Below, one piece after another: positions 25,601 through 32,746 of a stretch of 64,000 nt of DNA. The position numbers and the translations under genes are program-made. Under the pieces are notes generated by a model, which did not search any database, was not told the origin of the DNA, and saw nothing but the letters and a program-made list of their open reading frames with translations. How positions within the stretch are numbered: position 1 is the first letter of the stretch; every line of letters starts with the position of its first letter. Source of the stretch: Senimuribacter intestinalis (GTDB lineage Bacteria > Bacillota > Clostridia > Peptostreptococcales > Anaerovoracaceae); assembly GCA_943192975.1 (NCBI GenBank), contig CALPCJ010000002.1, forward strand, positions 186,001 through 250,000. The letters run 5' to 3'.

Positions 25601-26194
25601 AATGGCTACGGATTTGCCAGTTTCATCTTCGATTTCAGGAACAAATACAACATCCTCCATCATGTCGTAATCAGCAGCAAAGCGCTTCAGGGCAGCAATG
25701 CTGATCGGTTCATCTACAAGACCCCTTCTGCAAGCGTCTTCACAAGGGTGCGGACATACACGGCCGATGGAAGCAGGAAGCGGAATTCTATCCTTAATCA
25801 GCTCGTTTGCAGCTTCAAATTCGCCGTTTGCAATCAGACCCACATACCCCTGACAGTCAGTTCCTGCAGGACATGCCTGTGCACAAGGCGCTTTGCAGTC
25901 ACCGTTATGGTTGGAAATCAAAAGCTCCAGGTTAGTCTTTCTGGACTCTACGACTCTGTCTGTATTTGTCATTACTACCATGCCAGGAGCAACTGTAGTT
26001 GCGCAAGCCTTGCAGAGTTTAGGGTTTCCTTCTACTTCTACAACACAAAGTCCGCAAGCTCCGTAAATGGTAGTTCTTTCATCATAGCAAAGAGTAGGGA
26101 TAAAAATATCATTATCTCTGGCCACTTCTAAAATGGTCTGTCCAGGAAGTCCAAATACTTCTTTGCCATCAATATTCATTCTGAATTTATTCAT
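22679..26194 (-). CDS. NuoG/formate-dehydrogenase-like iron-sulfur protein fused to GltD-type flavoprotein
   Basis: 1171 residues in four parts: an N-terminal [2Fe-2S] domain (1-90); a GltD-like FAD/NAD(P) module (about 95-560, GGGPMGLSAA and GGGNTAMD); a ferredoxin domain with two cluster motifs (CILCGLCVRVC, CESCGQCVSVC); and a molybdopterin-oxidoreductase-like region with the CAFCSVGC [4Fe-4S] motif. Where formate dehydrogenases carry catalytic Cys or Sec (R-x-C/U-H) this protein reads TRKN, so formate oxidation is unlikely; it resembles NuoG as an electron conduit. It starts at 26194 behind GGGAGGAGG, 16 bp after the NuoF-like gene, with NuoE upstream. Together they look like a soluble NAD(P)H/ferredoxin complex, possibly related to HydABC or Stn-type transhydrogenases. 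Confidence 0.85.
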   Translation of the reverse strand: MNKFRMNIDGKEVFGLPGQTILEVARDNDIFIPTLCYDERTTIYGACGLCVVEVEGNPKLCKACATTVAPGMVVMTNTDRVVESRKTNLELLISNHNGDCKAPCAQACPAGTDCQGYVGLIANGEFEAANELIKDRIPLPASIGRVCPHPCEDACRRGLVDEPISIAALKRFAADYDMMEDVVFVPEIEDETGKSVAIIGGGPMGLSAAYFLRQKGHEVTIFDAMPKLGGMLRYGIPEYRLPKEVLDAEIEIIESMGVEIVPNCKVGEDLSFDTIREDYDAVLLGIGAWVSTGVGCPGEDADGVIGGIDFLRKVVRNQHIDFGEKVAIVGGGNTAMDACRTAVRLGAKEVYNIYRRTKDEMPADRIEIEEGEEEGVIFKNLTNPLEIIKDEKGHVKQMVLQVMELGEPDASGRRKPIPVEGKTETIDVDTVILAIGQAVDASAFDVDKTRKNAITYDPDTFMTSIPGVFAGGDCGNDKISIAVEAIADAGKAAVVIDSYLNGEAVSYEKPFFVERDDVTEETFEDRERLCREKADQLTAAERKDNFSEVIFDGLTEDQALAEASRCLECGCHDYFECKLIDYANEYDVEPERFAGDKNMIEFTDDHPFIVRDPNKCILCGLCVRVCDEVMGVGALGLVQRGFDTVVKPNLEKPLAESGCESCGQCVSVCPVGALQERQTVQKEVPLDAEITETTCAFCSVGCTLDLESYGDMLIKANPSKEGYVNAGICCGKGKWGFDVAVLEDKEVDPLVKDGDDFRMTDYHEAIVMAAKKLEAVKVRNGADSIAVAISDRYTNEEAYAMKKFARIAGAKTFCFNTRKNALDDVLGLDASPNTIDELLSTEVILVPGFIKKNNPVIWNKIKQAAEAGAKVVAINTPEAQTSYAFAEKVIDTDNSTAFLKGLAKALIDMGKKSDAEGFDAFAASVADAVVCDEIKAVAEMYAKAKKAMIVFQQNVLSYEAAALVAEIAQLSGHIGKPRDGILAVKPKNNSQGLVDMGIRAGAEAMEGVKGLVIFGEDPAAAGFDLAGLEFLMVSDIYMTETAKKVDVFIPGAGAASTDGTFTNTERRLLPVEAAIVEDVDLSNWEIAAELANVFEEEFGFEDESDISLEMDDTLPLYKYAEIGEVLGGVLAPVNPVFIPAADAKMVDELPSTDALMNIMNERLPEVVSPTA

Positions 26195-26209
26195 GTGTAT
26201 TCCTCCTCC

Positions 26210-27958
26210 CTACTTTTTCTCAATCGCGCCAAACTTACAGGATTCTGCACACTTGCCGCACTTGATACACTTAGTCTGGTCAATGACATGCTGACCCTTT
26301 ACTTCTCCGCTGATAGCGCCAATAGGACACTTCTTTGAGCACAATGTACATCCTTTACATGCATCTGTAATTTCAAAAGAAATCAGTTCCTTACATGCTT
26401 TTGCTGTACACTTTTTATTGTAAATATGGTCTTCATATTCGTTTCTGAAATATTTGATGGTAGTCAGAACTGGGTTCGGCGCTGTCTGACCCAGACCGCA
26501 CATTGCGCCGTCCTTAATCTTAGCCGCCAGCTCTTCAAGCAGCTCGATATCGCCGTCTTTACCTTCGCCGACAGTGATTCTTTCTAAGATTTCCAGCATT
26601 CTCTTGGTACCGATTCTGCAGTAATTACATTTTCCGCAGGATTCTTTCTTTGTAAAGTCGAGGAAGTATCTTGCCATGTCTACCATGCAGGTGTCTTCGT
26701 CCATAACGATCATACCGCCGGAACCTACGATGGCGCCGGTCTTGTTGATGTCTTCGTATGTAACCGGAGTGTCAATCAAATCAGCCGGAATACAGCCGCC
26801 GGAAGGTCCGCCCATCTGAACAGCCTTAAACTGCTTATCCTGTTTGATACCGCCGCCGATACCAAAGATAACGTCTTTCAGAGGAAGACCCATTGGAACT
26901 TCCACAAGTCCGCCCTTCTTAATCTTACCAGCAAGAGCGAATACCTTAGTTCCCTTGGACTGCTCTGTACCCATTGCTCCAAAGGCTGCTCCGCCGTTTG
27001 CGATAATCCATGGCACGTTAGCAAAGGTTTCTACATTGTTGATGTTGGTCGGCTGCTGCCAGTACCCCTTTGCTGCAGGGAAAGGAGGTTTCAGTCTAGG
27101 CATACCTCTCTCACCTTCCAGGGAGGCGATTAGCGCAGTTTCTTCACCACAGACAAATGCGCCGGCGCCAGCTTTGATTCTGAGGTCAAAGTCATAGCCA
27201 GATCCAAAGATATCCTTACCCAGGAAGCCTTCTTCTCTTGCCTGTTCCATGGCGTTTTCCAGTCTCTTAATCGCCAGCGGATACTCAGCACGACAGTAGA
27301 TAATACCCTCGGTAGCGCCCATAGCAAAACCGCCGATAATCATACCTTCAATCAGTGCGTGCGGGTCGCCTTCCAGGACAGATCTGTCCATGAATGCACC
27401 TGGATCACCTTCGTCAGCATTACATACGATGTATTTGTTCTTTCCAGGGTTTCCTTTTGCCGCATTCCACTTGAACCAAGTTGGGAATCCTGCGCCGCCT
27501 CTGCCTCTGAGACCGGAAACCTTGATTTCTTCAATAACTTCATCCTGGGTCATGGAAGTAACAACCTTTTTTGTTGCTTCGTAGCCGCCCACTGCCAGAT
27601 ATTCGTCAATCTTTTCAGGATTGATGAGACCACAGTGTCTGAGAACGACTCTCTTCTGTTTTTCGAGGAACTGTTCATCCTCAGCAGAAATAGCGTATTC
27701 TTCAACAGGCTTTCCACCTTTTAAATGCTCTTCTACAATCTTTTCGACTTTCTCAGGCTGTACCTTGACATATCTGGTCATTTTACCAGCATCATCATAA
27801 ACATCTACAATCGGTTCCAGATAACAAGTACCAACGCAGCCAGTAAAATCGATATCTACGTTTACGCCCTGCTTTGCAATCTGGGCTTCAAATTCAGCTT
27901 GGGTTTTCTTTGCACCTGTGGCAATACCGCAGCTGCCCTGTCCAATAATTACTTTCAC
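26210..27958 (-). CDS. NuoF/HydB-like NADH-binding flavoprotein subunit
   Basis: 582 residues. An N-terminal thioredoxin-like [2Fe-2S] domain (1-90) is followed by the FMN/NADH-binding NuoF core (GRGGAGFPTWFKW near 155, CNADEGDPGA near 190), the SLBB region and the N3-type cluster motif CGKCNYC near 455. Two C-terminal ferredoxin motifs (CKGCTLCSKKC, CIKCGKCAESC) finish the protein. This is the standard architecture of HydB in bifurcating hydrogenases and of NADP-reducing hydrogenase or formate dehydrogenase beta subunits. It accepts or donates electrons at NAD(H). It lies between NuoE (11 bp away) and the NuoG-like fusion in one operon. Confidence 0.94.
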   Translation of the reverse strand: MKVIIGQGSCGIATGAKKTQAEFEAQIAKQGVNVDIDFTGCVGTCYLEPIVDVYDDAGKMTRYVKVQPEKVEKIVEEHLKGGKPVEEYAISAEDEQFLEKQKRVVLRHCGLINPEKIDEYLAVGGYEATKKVVTSMTQDEVIEEIKVSGLRGRGGAGFPTWFKWNAAKGNPGKNKYIVCNADEGDPGAFMDRSVLEGDPHALIEGMIIGGFAMGATEGIIYCRAEYPLAIKRLENAMEQAREEGFLGKDIFGSGYDFDLRIKAGAGAFVCGEETALIASLEGERGMPRLKPPFPAAKGYWQQPTNINNVETFANVPWIIANGGAAFGAMGTEQSKGTKVFALAGKIKKGGLVEVPMGLPLKDVIFGIGGGIKQDKQFKAVQMGGPSGGCIPADLIDTPVTYEDINKTGAIVGSGGMIVMDEDTCMVDMARYFLDFTKKESCGKCNYCRIGTKRMLEILERITVGEGKDGDIELLEELAAKIKDGAMCGLGQTAPNPVLTTIKYFRNEYEDHIYNKKCTAKACKELISFEITDACKGCTLCSKKCPIGAISGEVKGQHVIDQTKCIKCGKCAESCKFGAIEKK

Positions 27959-27969
27959 ACTCGCACCTC

Positions 27970-28482
27970 CTAAGCTCTTTCTTTGATTTCAGCCAGAATC
28001 TGCACTACTTTATCCTTGGTAAGATTTCCGTAGGTTTCATCTCCGTCAGCGCTCTGAATCATCATGACCGGTGCTAAAGAGCAGCAGCCAAGACAGGCTA
28101 CATTGTTCAGAGTGAAGATACCGTCTTCGGTAGTTTCTCCATCCTGAATGCCTAAATATTCGCAAACTGCTTCTTCAATCATTTCAGAACCGTTTACGTG
28201 GCAAGCTGTACCTTGGCACAGCATAATCAGATTCTTGCCAATCGGCTGTAATCTGAACTGTGCGTAGAATGTAGCTACGCCGTAAATCTTTGCCGGTTTA
28301 ATGCCGGTCGCCTCTGAAATGTGATTAATTGCATCGATGGAAAGATATCCATAAATATCCTGGGTCTTCTGTAAAATTGTAATCAGACTGCCAGGAACTT
28401 TGGCGTACTTGTCTAAAACCGGCTGCAGTTCTTTAAACTGCGCGCTTCGACTTCCGCCGCAGCAACAACATTTTTCACTCAT
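27970..28482 (-). CDS. NuoE/HydC-like [2Fe-2S] thioredoxin-fold subunit
   Basis: 170 residues. A helical N-terminal part is followed by a thioredoxin-like fold binding one [2Fe-2S] cluster via CQGTAC and CLGCC, as in complex I 24-kDa subunits and HydC. The extra CCCC-GG start (residues 5-10) is unusual and may bind metal or be incidental. It starts at 28482 behind AGGAGG and is first in the operon, with a near-consensus promoter about 95 bp upstream. Confidence 0.94.
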   Translation of the reverse strand: MSEKCCCCGGSRSAQFKELQPVLDKYAKVPGSLITILQKTQDIYGYLSIDAINHISEATGIKPAKIYGVATFYAQFRLQPIGKNLIMLCQGTACHVNGSEMIEEAVCEYLGIQDGETTEDGIFTLNNVACLGCCSLAPVMMIQSADGDETYGNLTKDKVVQILAEIKERA

Positions 28483-28569
28483 TTTGTGTTTCCTCCTGTT
28501 TCCATGAATTGTTAAAACAAGCGTACCTTTGCAAAGCTACAAAGGTGGTTCCCCATTTTTGAAACTATA
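28483..28569 (-). promoter_or_regulatory. Leader of the nuoE-like operon
   Basis: About 87 nt of predicted 5' UTR. ACCTTTG and CAAAGGT (minus strand) form a 7-bp stem. I do not recognise a known riboswitch class. Confidence 0.35.
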
Positions 28570-28575
28570 GCTTTC

Positions 28576-28604
28576 ATTATACTTTTTTTTTGAGTGGAAT
28601 GCAA
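28576..28604 (-). promoter_or_regulatory. Promoter of the nuoE/nuoF/nuoG-like operon
   Basis: Minus-strand TTGCAT (28604-28599), 17-bp spacer containing nine A residues, TATAAT (28581-28576). Confidence 0.8.
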
Positions 28605-28625
28605 TGGGTTCGGAATTTATTTATT

Positions 28626-28640
28626 AATTAACAGAAAATT
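28626..28640. promoter_or_regulatory. Candidate CodY box upstream of the nuoE-like promoter
   Basis: AATTAACAGAAAATT matches the published CodY consensus AATTTTCWGAAAATT at 13 of 15 positions and lies about 20 bp upstream of the -35 box. CodY itself is encoded at 60157. Confidence 0.4.
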
Positions 28641-28763
28641 GTTTGTATTTTCACAAACAAGCGGCAGTTCCTGCTAATAGATTAATTCATGGGTACATTC
28701 AGTCATCTTCTCTATCTTATGAAACATTATCATTTTTAGTAATGGCATCATAACTTCTATTAA

Positions 28764-28793
28764 TTTTCATATTATTCAAAAATATGTTATAAT
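28764..28793 (+). promoter_or_regulatory. Promoter immediately before the 28800 start codon
   Basis: TTTTCA (28764-28769), 18-bp spacer, TATAAT (28788-28793). The ATG begins seven bases after the -10 box, where transcription would start. Confidence 0.55.
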
Positions 28794-28799
28794 TTTTCT

Positions 28800-29270
28800 A
28801 TGAAAAAAGTAAAACACAAGACACTTTCTGCTTCGTTCATCGTTGCAACAATCAGCATACTTTTAGTACAAATTCTGTTTTTCAGCGTACTGTATTTTTA
28901 TAGGAATGAGTATGTCCTGCCAGAGCCGCAGCTTCGCAGAATTTCATACGCAGAGTGGAACTGGTATGTTGCACAGCCAAGTACAAATATCTACGATTCT
29001 ACACTGCTTCAAATATGCGCTTTTAGACCGTATTTGACCCTGACCATGTGGATATTCAATGCTTTTCATATCAAAGCCTGCAAAATCGGGTTATGCATTA
29101 AGGTGCTGCTCTTTCTAATTTCAATTTTGGCACTCATTATACCTGCTTTGCTGATGAACTTTTATGTAACGCACTGCATCCTGCCGATGACGCTAATACC
29201 ACTAGAAATGCTGTCTTTGCTCCTCTCTGTCATATTGATCGTCAATGCAAGAGTGAATCCTGCTTTATAA
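28800..29270 (+). CDS. Small hypothetical membrane protein, possibly leaderless mRNA
   Basis: 156 residues with about three hydrophobic segments (roughly 10-34, 96-118 and 124-150) and a basic N-terminus (MKKVKHK), predicting a membrane protein with the N-terminus inside. I recognise no family. There is no ribosome binding site: TATAAT ends at 28793 and ATG starts at 28800, so the transcript probably begins at or next to the start codon. A strong terminator follows. The isolated position, start arrangement and terminator argue that it is a real single-gene unit. Confidence 0.65.
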   Translation: MKKVKHKTLSASFIVATISILLVQILFFSVLYFYRNEYVLPEPQLRRISYAEWNWYVAQPSTNIYDSTLLQICAFRPYLTLTMWIFNAFHIKACKIGLCIKVLLFLISILALIIPALLMNFYVTHCILPMTLIPLEMLSLLLSVILIVNARVNPAL

Positions 29271-29299
29271 GAGGCTGAGGCGGCTGCCTATTTCAGATA

Positions 29300-29356
29300 A
29301 AAAAACCTACGCTTCATATTAAACAGTTTCTGTAAAATATGAAATGTAGGTTTTTT
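29300..29356. terminator. Bidirectional terminator after the small membrane protein
   Basis: AAAAAACCTAC and TTCATATT pair with AATATGAA and GTAGGTTTTTT, lying between convergent genes. Confidence 0.85.
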
Positions 29357-29378
29357 CTCTTTTCCTGCAAAGCTATGA

Positions 29379-30584
29379 TTATTTTCCGCACATGGACATC
29401 GCAACAGCAGCAAAGATTTCCACTCCATAAAGAAGCGCATCTTCATTGATATTTAGAATCGGGCTGTGCAGTGTCCCCGTTTCCTGTCCCTCCTGCGCGC
29501 AGCCAAGCATAAACATTACGCCGGGTATCTCTTCCTGATAATAGGCAAAATCCTCTGAACCCAAATGCGGTCTTTCAATTTGATAGACATCTTCTTTCTT
29601 TTCTAAAACCTGTTCTGCTGCATCAATAACCATTTTAGTAAGCCTTCCGTCATTATTTACCGATGGAAACCCCGGTATAAATTCAATTTCGCCCTGCCCG
29701 CCGAAAGCCTTTGCTGTATGTTCTACAAGCTCTTCCATACGAGCACGAATTTTCATCTTGTCACCCTTTTCCACGCAGCGTATCATACCCTTCATTTCTA
29801 CAGTATCAGGAATTACATTGATTGCTTCTCCGCCCTGTATTTGACAAATAGAAAAGGTTGCAACCTGAAAAGGCCCCACATTGCTGCTAAGAATCGAATC
29901 CAGTGCAGTCACTACATGAGAAGCCACAACTACTGCATTTACTCCCATTTCGGGCTCTGATGAATGTGCGCTTCTTCCATGAATTCTAATTAAAAACTCA
30001 TCATCTGTTGCTGATAGATGACCCGCTTTAATGCCGATTGTTCCGCAAGGCAGATCCGGCATCATATGAAGACCAAAAATCCCTTCGATATCCGGCTTTT
30101 TCAGTGCTCCGTCGTTAATGACACACTTAGCGCCGCCATTTGCCTCTTCGCCCGGTTGAAATATAAATCTGATGGTTCCCCGGATTGCAGACTGCATCTG
30201 AGAGAGCAACAGTGCCGTGCCTAAAAGAACCGCCATATGCCCGTCATGACCGCAGCCATGCATCAGCCCTGCCTTTTCCGACTCAAAAGGAAGTCCGGTT
30301 TCCTCCAATATCGGAAGGGCGTCCATATCGGCACGAAAAGCAATCGCAGGACCTTTCCCGCCGCCTTGCAAATCTGCAATAATCCCCGTTCCTCCAATAT
30401 TTTTCTGCACCTGATATCCCATATCGGAAAGTGCTGCCGCAATATAATCAGATGTATCAAACTCTTCAAAGGAAAGCTCTGGATGGCGGTGAAAATTCCG
30501 TCTCCAAGCAACCACCTTTTCGTGATTCTGTTTTGAAAGCTTTTCTATCTCTTTTAAATACCTCATCTGTTTTGCCTCATACAT
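29379..30584 (-). CDS. M20D-family amidohydrolase (hippurate/IAA-amino acid hydrolase-like)
   Basis: 401-residue metal hydrolase for N-acyl amino acids or similar amides. Motifs are RRNFHRHPELSFEE, FRADMDALPI, HGCGHDGHMA (metal Cys and His), PGEEANGGAK (catalytic Glu), GLHMMP and HLGSEDFAYY. Its start codon overlaps the stop of the cysteine hydrolase gene (TAATG), so translation is coupled; an internal ATG at 30566 is the alternative. The operon is read from a sigma-54 promoter at 31352-31368, so expression should depend on the activator at 31478. A two-step route in which one enzyme opens an amide or carbamoyl group and the other deacylates is plausible but unproven. Confidence 0.92.
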   Translation of the reverse strand: MYEAKQMRYLKEIEKLSKQNHEKVVAWRRNFHRHPELSFEEFDTSDYIAAALSDMGYQVQKNIGGTGIIADLQGGGKGPAIAFRADMDALPILEETGLPFESEKAGLMHGCGHDGHMAVLLGTALLLSQMQSAIRGTIRFIFQPGEEANGGAKCVINDGALKKPDIEGIFGLHMMPDLPCGTIGIKAGHLSATDDEFLIRIHGRSAHSSEPEMGVNAVVVASHVVTALDSILSSNVGPFQVATFSICQIQGGEAINVIPDTVEMKGMIRCVEKGDKMKIRARMEELVEHTAKAFGGQGEIEFIPGFPSVNNDGRLTKMVIDAAEQVLEKKEDVYQIERPHLGSEDFAYYQEEIPGVMFMLGCAQEGQETGTLHSPILNINEDALLYGVEIFAAVAMSMCGK

Positions 30585-31294
30585 TATAAGTTATGAATCC
30601 TCTCTAAAAGGTTCTCTGTCATTTCACAATTCGCGTAAATGAATTTGATTCCCTGCAGTGCACGTTCATGACGTTCCTGACTCATGGCAGTCATCGCATC
30701 TTCGATCATGTCCACTTCGTATCCAAGGTCTGCCAAATCGCGAATCGATGTGCTGACACACTGATCTGTATAAAATCCCACAACGATTACCTTTTTAATG
30801 CCCAAATTGCGCATTACTCTGTCAATCGGTGTTCCCACACAAATGCCAGAGCAGGTTTTATTCAAAATAATCTCCCCGTCAAGAGGCTTTGCTTCCTCGC
30901 AAAACTCCGATGCCATGCCGCCTGGCGGATAATACATGCCAGCAGATGCGTGCAGTCTACCGGTGTCCTTACCATCAGGAAGCAGAGACTGAATACGCAC
31001 ATGAATTGGACGAATCCCCTTTTCTCTGCAGGCTGTAAGAATACGCTCAATATTTGAAAGCGCCTTATTTGTATTCTCTTCCAGCTGATCCAAAATCGGC
31101 ATCAGCGGTTCTGTGTCAATTCCCATGGCACGATAGCCTTCTACAAAATATTCCTTTGTTACACACTTTTGCGCATCAATAATAACTAGCGCTGTATCCT
31201 GAGGGTTGACTTCTACAGGTGTGTTATACACTGCGCTTGACAACTGTCCATAGTACTGCGCCGCAAATTCGTTTAAAGCTTTGTTATGATCCAT
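30584..31294 (-). CDS. Isochorismatase-like cysteine hydrolase
   Basis: 236 residues with the catalytic triad of the cysteine hydrolase family: Asp in VIIDAQK (about 40), Lys in NKTCSG (about 145) and Cys in TDQCVSTS (about 177). Relatives include N-carbamoylsarcosine amidase, nicotinamidase and isochorismatase; the linked M20 hydrolase and the absence of siderophore or NAD genes favour an amidase acting on a small amide. It starts at 31294 behind AAGGAGGAAACG and is the first gene after the sigma-54 promoter, followed by the M20 gene with a one-base overlap. Confidence 0.9.
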   Translation of the reverse strand: MDHNKALNEFAAQYYGQLSSAVYNTPVEVNPQDTALVIIDAQKCVTKEYFVEGYRAMGIDTEPLMPILDQLEENTNKALSNIERILTACREKGIRPIHVRIQSLLPDGKDTGRLHASAGMYYPPGGMASEFCEEAKPLDGEIILNKTCSGICVGTPIDRVMRNLGIKKVIVVGFYTDQCVSTSIRDLADLGYEVDMIEDAMTAMSQERHERALQGIKFIYANCEMTENLLERIHNL

Positions 31295-31351
31295 CTCGTT
31301 TCCTCCTTGTGCATATCATGCAAGTTGTTAAGTTTCTTTGCAATATATTAC

Positions 31352-31368
31352 AGCAAGGACCGTGCCAA
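31352..31368 (-). promoter_or_regulatory. Sigma-54 promoter of the cysteine hydrolase/M20 operon
   Basis: Minus-strand TTGGCACGGTCCTTGCT fits the -24/-12 consensus (TTGGCACG-N4-TTGCW) without mismatch. The predicted start of transcription is near 31341, about 47 bases before the coding start. Confidence 0.9.
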
Positions 31369-31426
31369 CTTGTTTCTACCAGGTTTTCCAATATTTAAGC
31401 CTATATTTTTCCTAATCCAAACTCCG

Positions 31427-31477
31427 TTTTGCAAGTTTTTGCCGCAAACCATTGCACTTTTGCAATAAATTGCAAAA
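31427..31477. promoter_or_regulatory. Upstream activator sequence array for the sigma-54 activator
   Basis: Overlapping palindromes built on TTGCA half-sites: TTTTGCAATAAATTGCAAAA (31458-31477) and ATTGCACTTTTGCAAT (31451-31466), plus weaker GTTTTTGCCGCAAAC (31435-31449) and TTTTGCAAG (31427). They lie between the activator's stop codon and the promoter, centred roughly 100-125 bp upstream of the predicted start, the usual position for enhancer-binding proteins. Confidence 0.75.
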
Positions 31478-32746
31478 TCAAATTCCATACTTTTTACATT
31501 TATAATATAACGTTCTGATTGGAAGGCCTAAGGCTACCGCTGCTTTATTTTTGTCGCCATGGTAAGCATGTATCGCTTGCAAAATGCACCGTTTCTCTGT
31601 CTCTTCAACGGCTTCATGTAAATTTTCGGGAAGTTCTGCGCCTTTTTCACAAGCAGGTGTTTCCACTTTCCTCATGACTCTGTATTCCCCAAAAAGCGCT
31701 TGTTCAATGCCTTGCGCCTCAAGACATGAAGCACTTGGATCAAGATTAATAAACGCTCTTGAAAGAACATTCTCAAGTTCTCTGACATTGCCGTTCCAGT
31801 CCTCCTGCTGCAGAAGTGATACAGCTTCTCTCGATATCGACTTTACATCTCTTCCATAAAATTCATTATACTGATGCAGCAGGTATTCAACGATAAACGG
31901 AATATCCTCTTTCCTTTCCCTAAGGGGCGGAATATGCAAAGGAAATACATTGAGCCGATAATAAAGATCCTCTCTAAAACTTCCGTCTTCTATCATCTTT
32001 TCCAAAGGCTTATTAGTAGCACAAATAATTCGTACATCAACTTTAACCGGTTCTACTGCCCCTACCGGCATGATTTCTTTTTCCTGCAGCGCTCGCAGCA
32101 GCTTCACCTGCATTCTGGGAGAAACATCACCAACCTCATCCAGAAAGAGGGTTCCCTTGTCGGCCTCCTGAAAAAGTCCCTTGCGTCCACCTCTAAGGGC
32201 GCCAGTAAATGCACCTTCTTTATATCCGAACAATTCGCTTTCGAGCAGTTCCTCCGGTAAAGAGGAACAATTGATTTTAACAAACTTTTCATTTCTTCTC
32301 GGACTGTTATTGTGAATCGCATTGGCGAAAATTTCCTTACCTGTACCGCTTTCCCCTCTAAGCATAATTGTTGCCGGCGTCATGGAGGCAACCTTTGCCG
32401 TTTCAACGATATGAAGCAGGCAAGCACTTTGACCGATAATATCTTTAAAGGTGTATCTGGTCTGCGCCTTGCGCAGCTTTTGATTCACACGATCAAGTTC
32501 ACGCTTCAGTCGATTAACATCGGATATATCATGGTATATAATAACCTTTCCAATGGGGATATTATTTTCAAAAATATCCTGACCGTCTGCCACAAGCTCT
32601 GTGCTGCTGCGCCGAATCATCTTTTCATACGCCTGATTCGTATAAAGAGTTCTGCCCTTAGTATCTTTAATACAAACTGCATTCTGCATCACATCAAGAA
32701 TTATGCGGCTTTGCAAAATCAATGCTTCAAGCCTTTGGTTCATCAT
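31478..32746 (-). CDS. Sigma-54-dependent enhancer-binding transcriptional activator with PAS domain
   Basis: 422 residues: a PAS sensory domain (about 10-85, CIKDTKGRTLYTNQAY), an AAA+ sigma-54 interaction domain (about 105-330) with Walker A GESGTGKE, the GAFTGA loop that touches sigma-54, Walker B TLFLDEVGD and the arginine-finger region, then a Fis-type HTH (KAAVALGLPIRTLYYKCKKY) at the C-terminus. It should bind the TTGCA palindromes beside its own stop codon and activate the downstream hydrolase operon when PAS senses its signal. The start at 32746 overlaps the transporter gene by 20 bp behind GAGGGAGC; the next codon is also ATG. The frame is open to 32773 without support. Confidence 0.94.
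   Translation of the reverse strand: MMNQRLEALILQSRIILDVMQNAVCIKDTKGRTLYTNQAYEKMIRRSSTELVADGQDIFENNIPIGKVIIYHDISDVNRLKRELDRVNQKLRKAQTRYTFKDIIGQSACLLHIVETAKVASMTPATIMLRGESGTGKEIFANAIHNNSPRRNEKFVKINCSSLPEELLESELFGYKEGAFTGALRGGRKGLFQEADKGTLFLDEVGDVSPRMQVKLLRALQEKEIMPVGAVEPVKVDVRIICATNKPLEKMIEDGSFREDLYYRLNVFPLHIPPLRERKEDIPFIVEYLLHQYNEFYGRDVKSISREAVSLLQQEDWNGNVRELENVLSRAFINLDPSASCLEAQGIEQALFGEYRVMRKVETPACEKGAELPENLHEAVEETEKRCILQAIHAYHGDKNKAAVALGLPIRTLYYKCKKYGI

Noticed and set aside
25544..26131. Long antisense ORFs over the NuoG-, NuoF- and HydA-like genes
   Set aside because: They are shadows of well-conserved coding frames, with no own ribosome sites and no recognisable motifs.
28483..28569. 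Known riboswitch in the nuoE-like leader
   Set aside because: There is one short hairpin but no match to a class I can recognise, and no conserved aptamer core.
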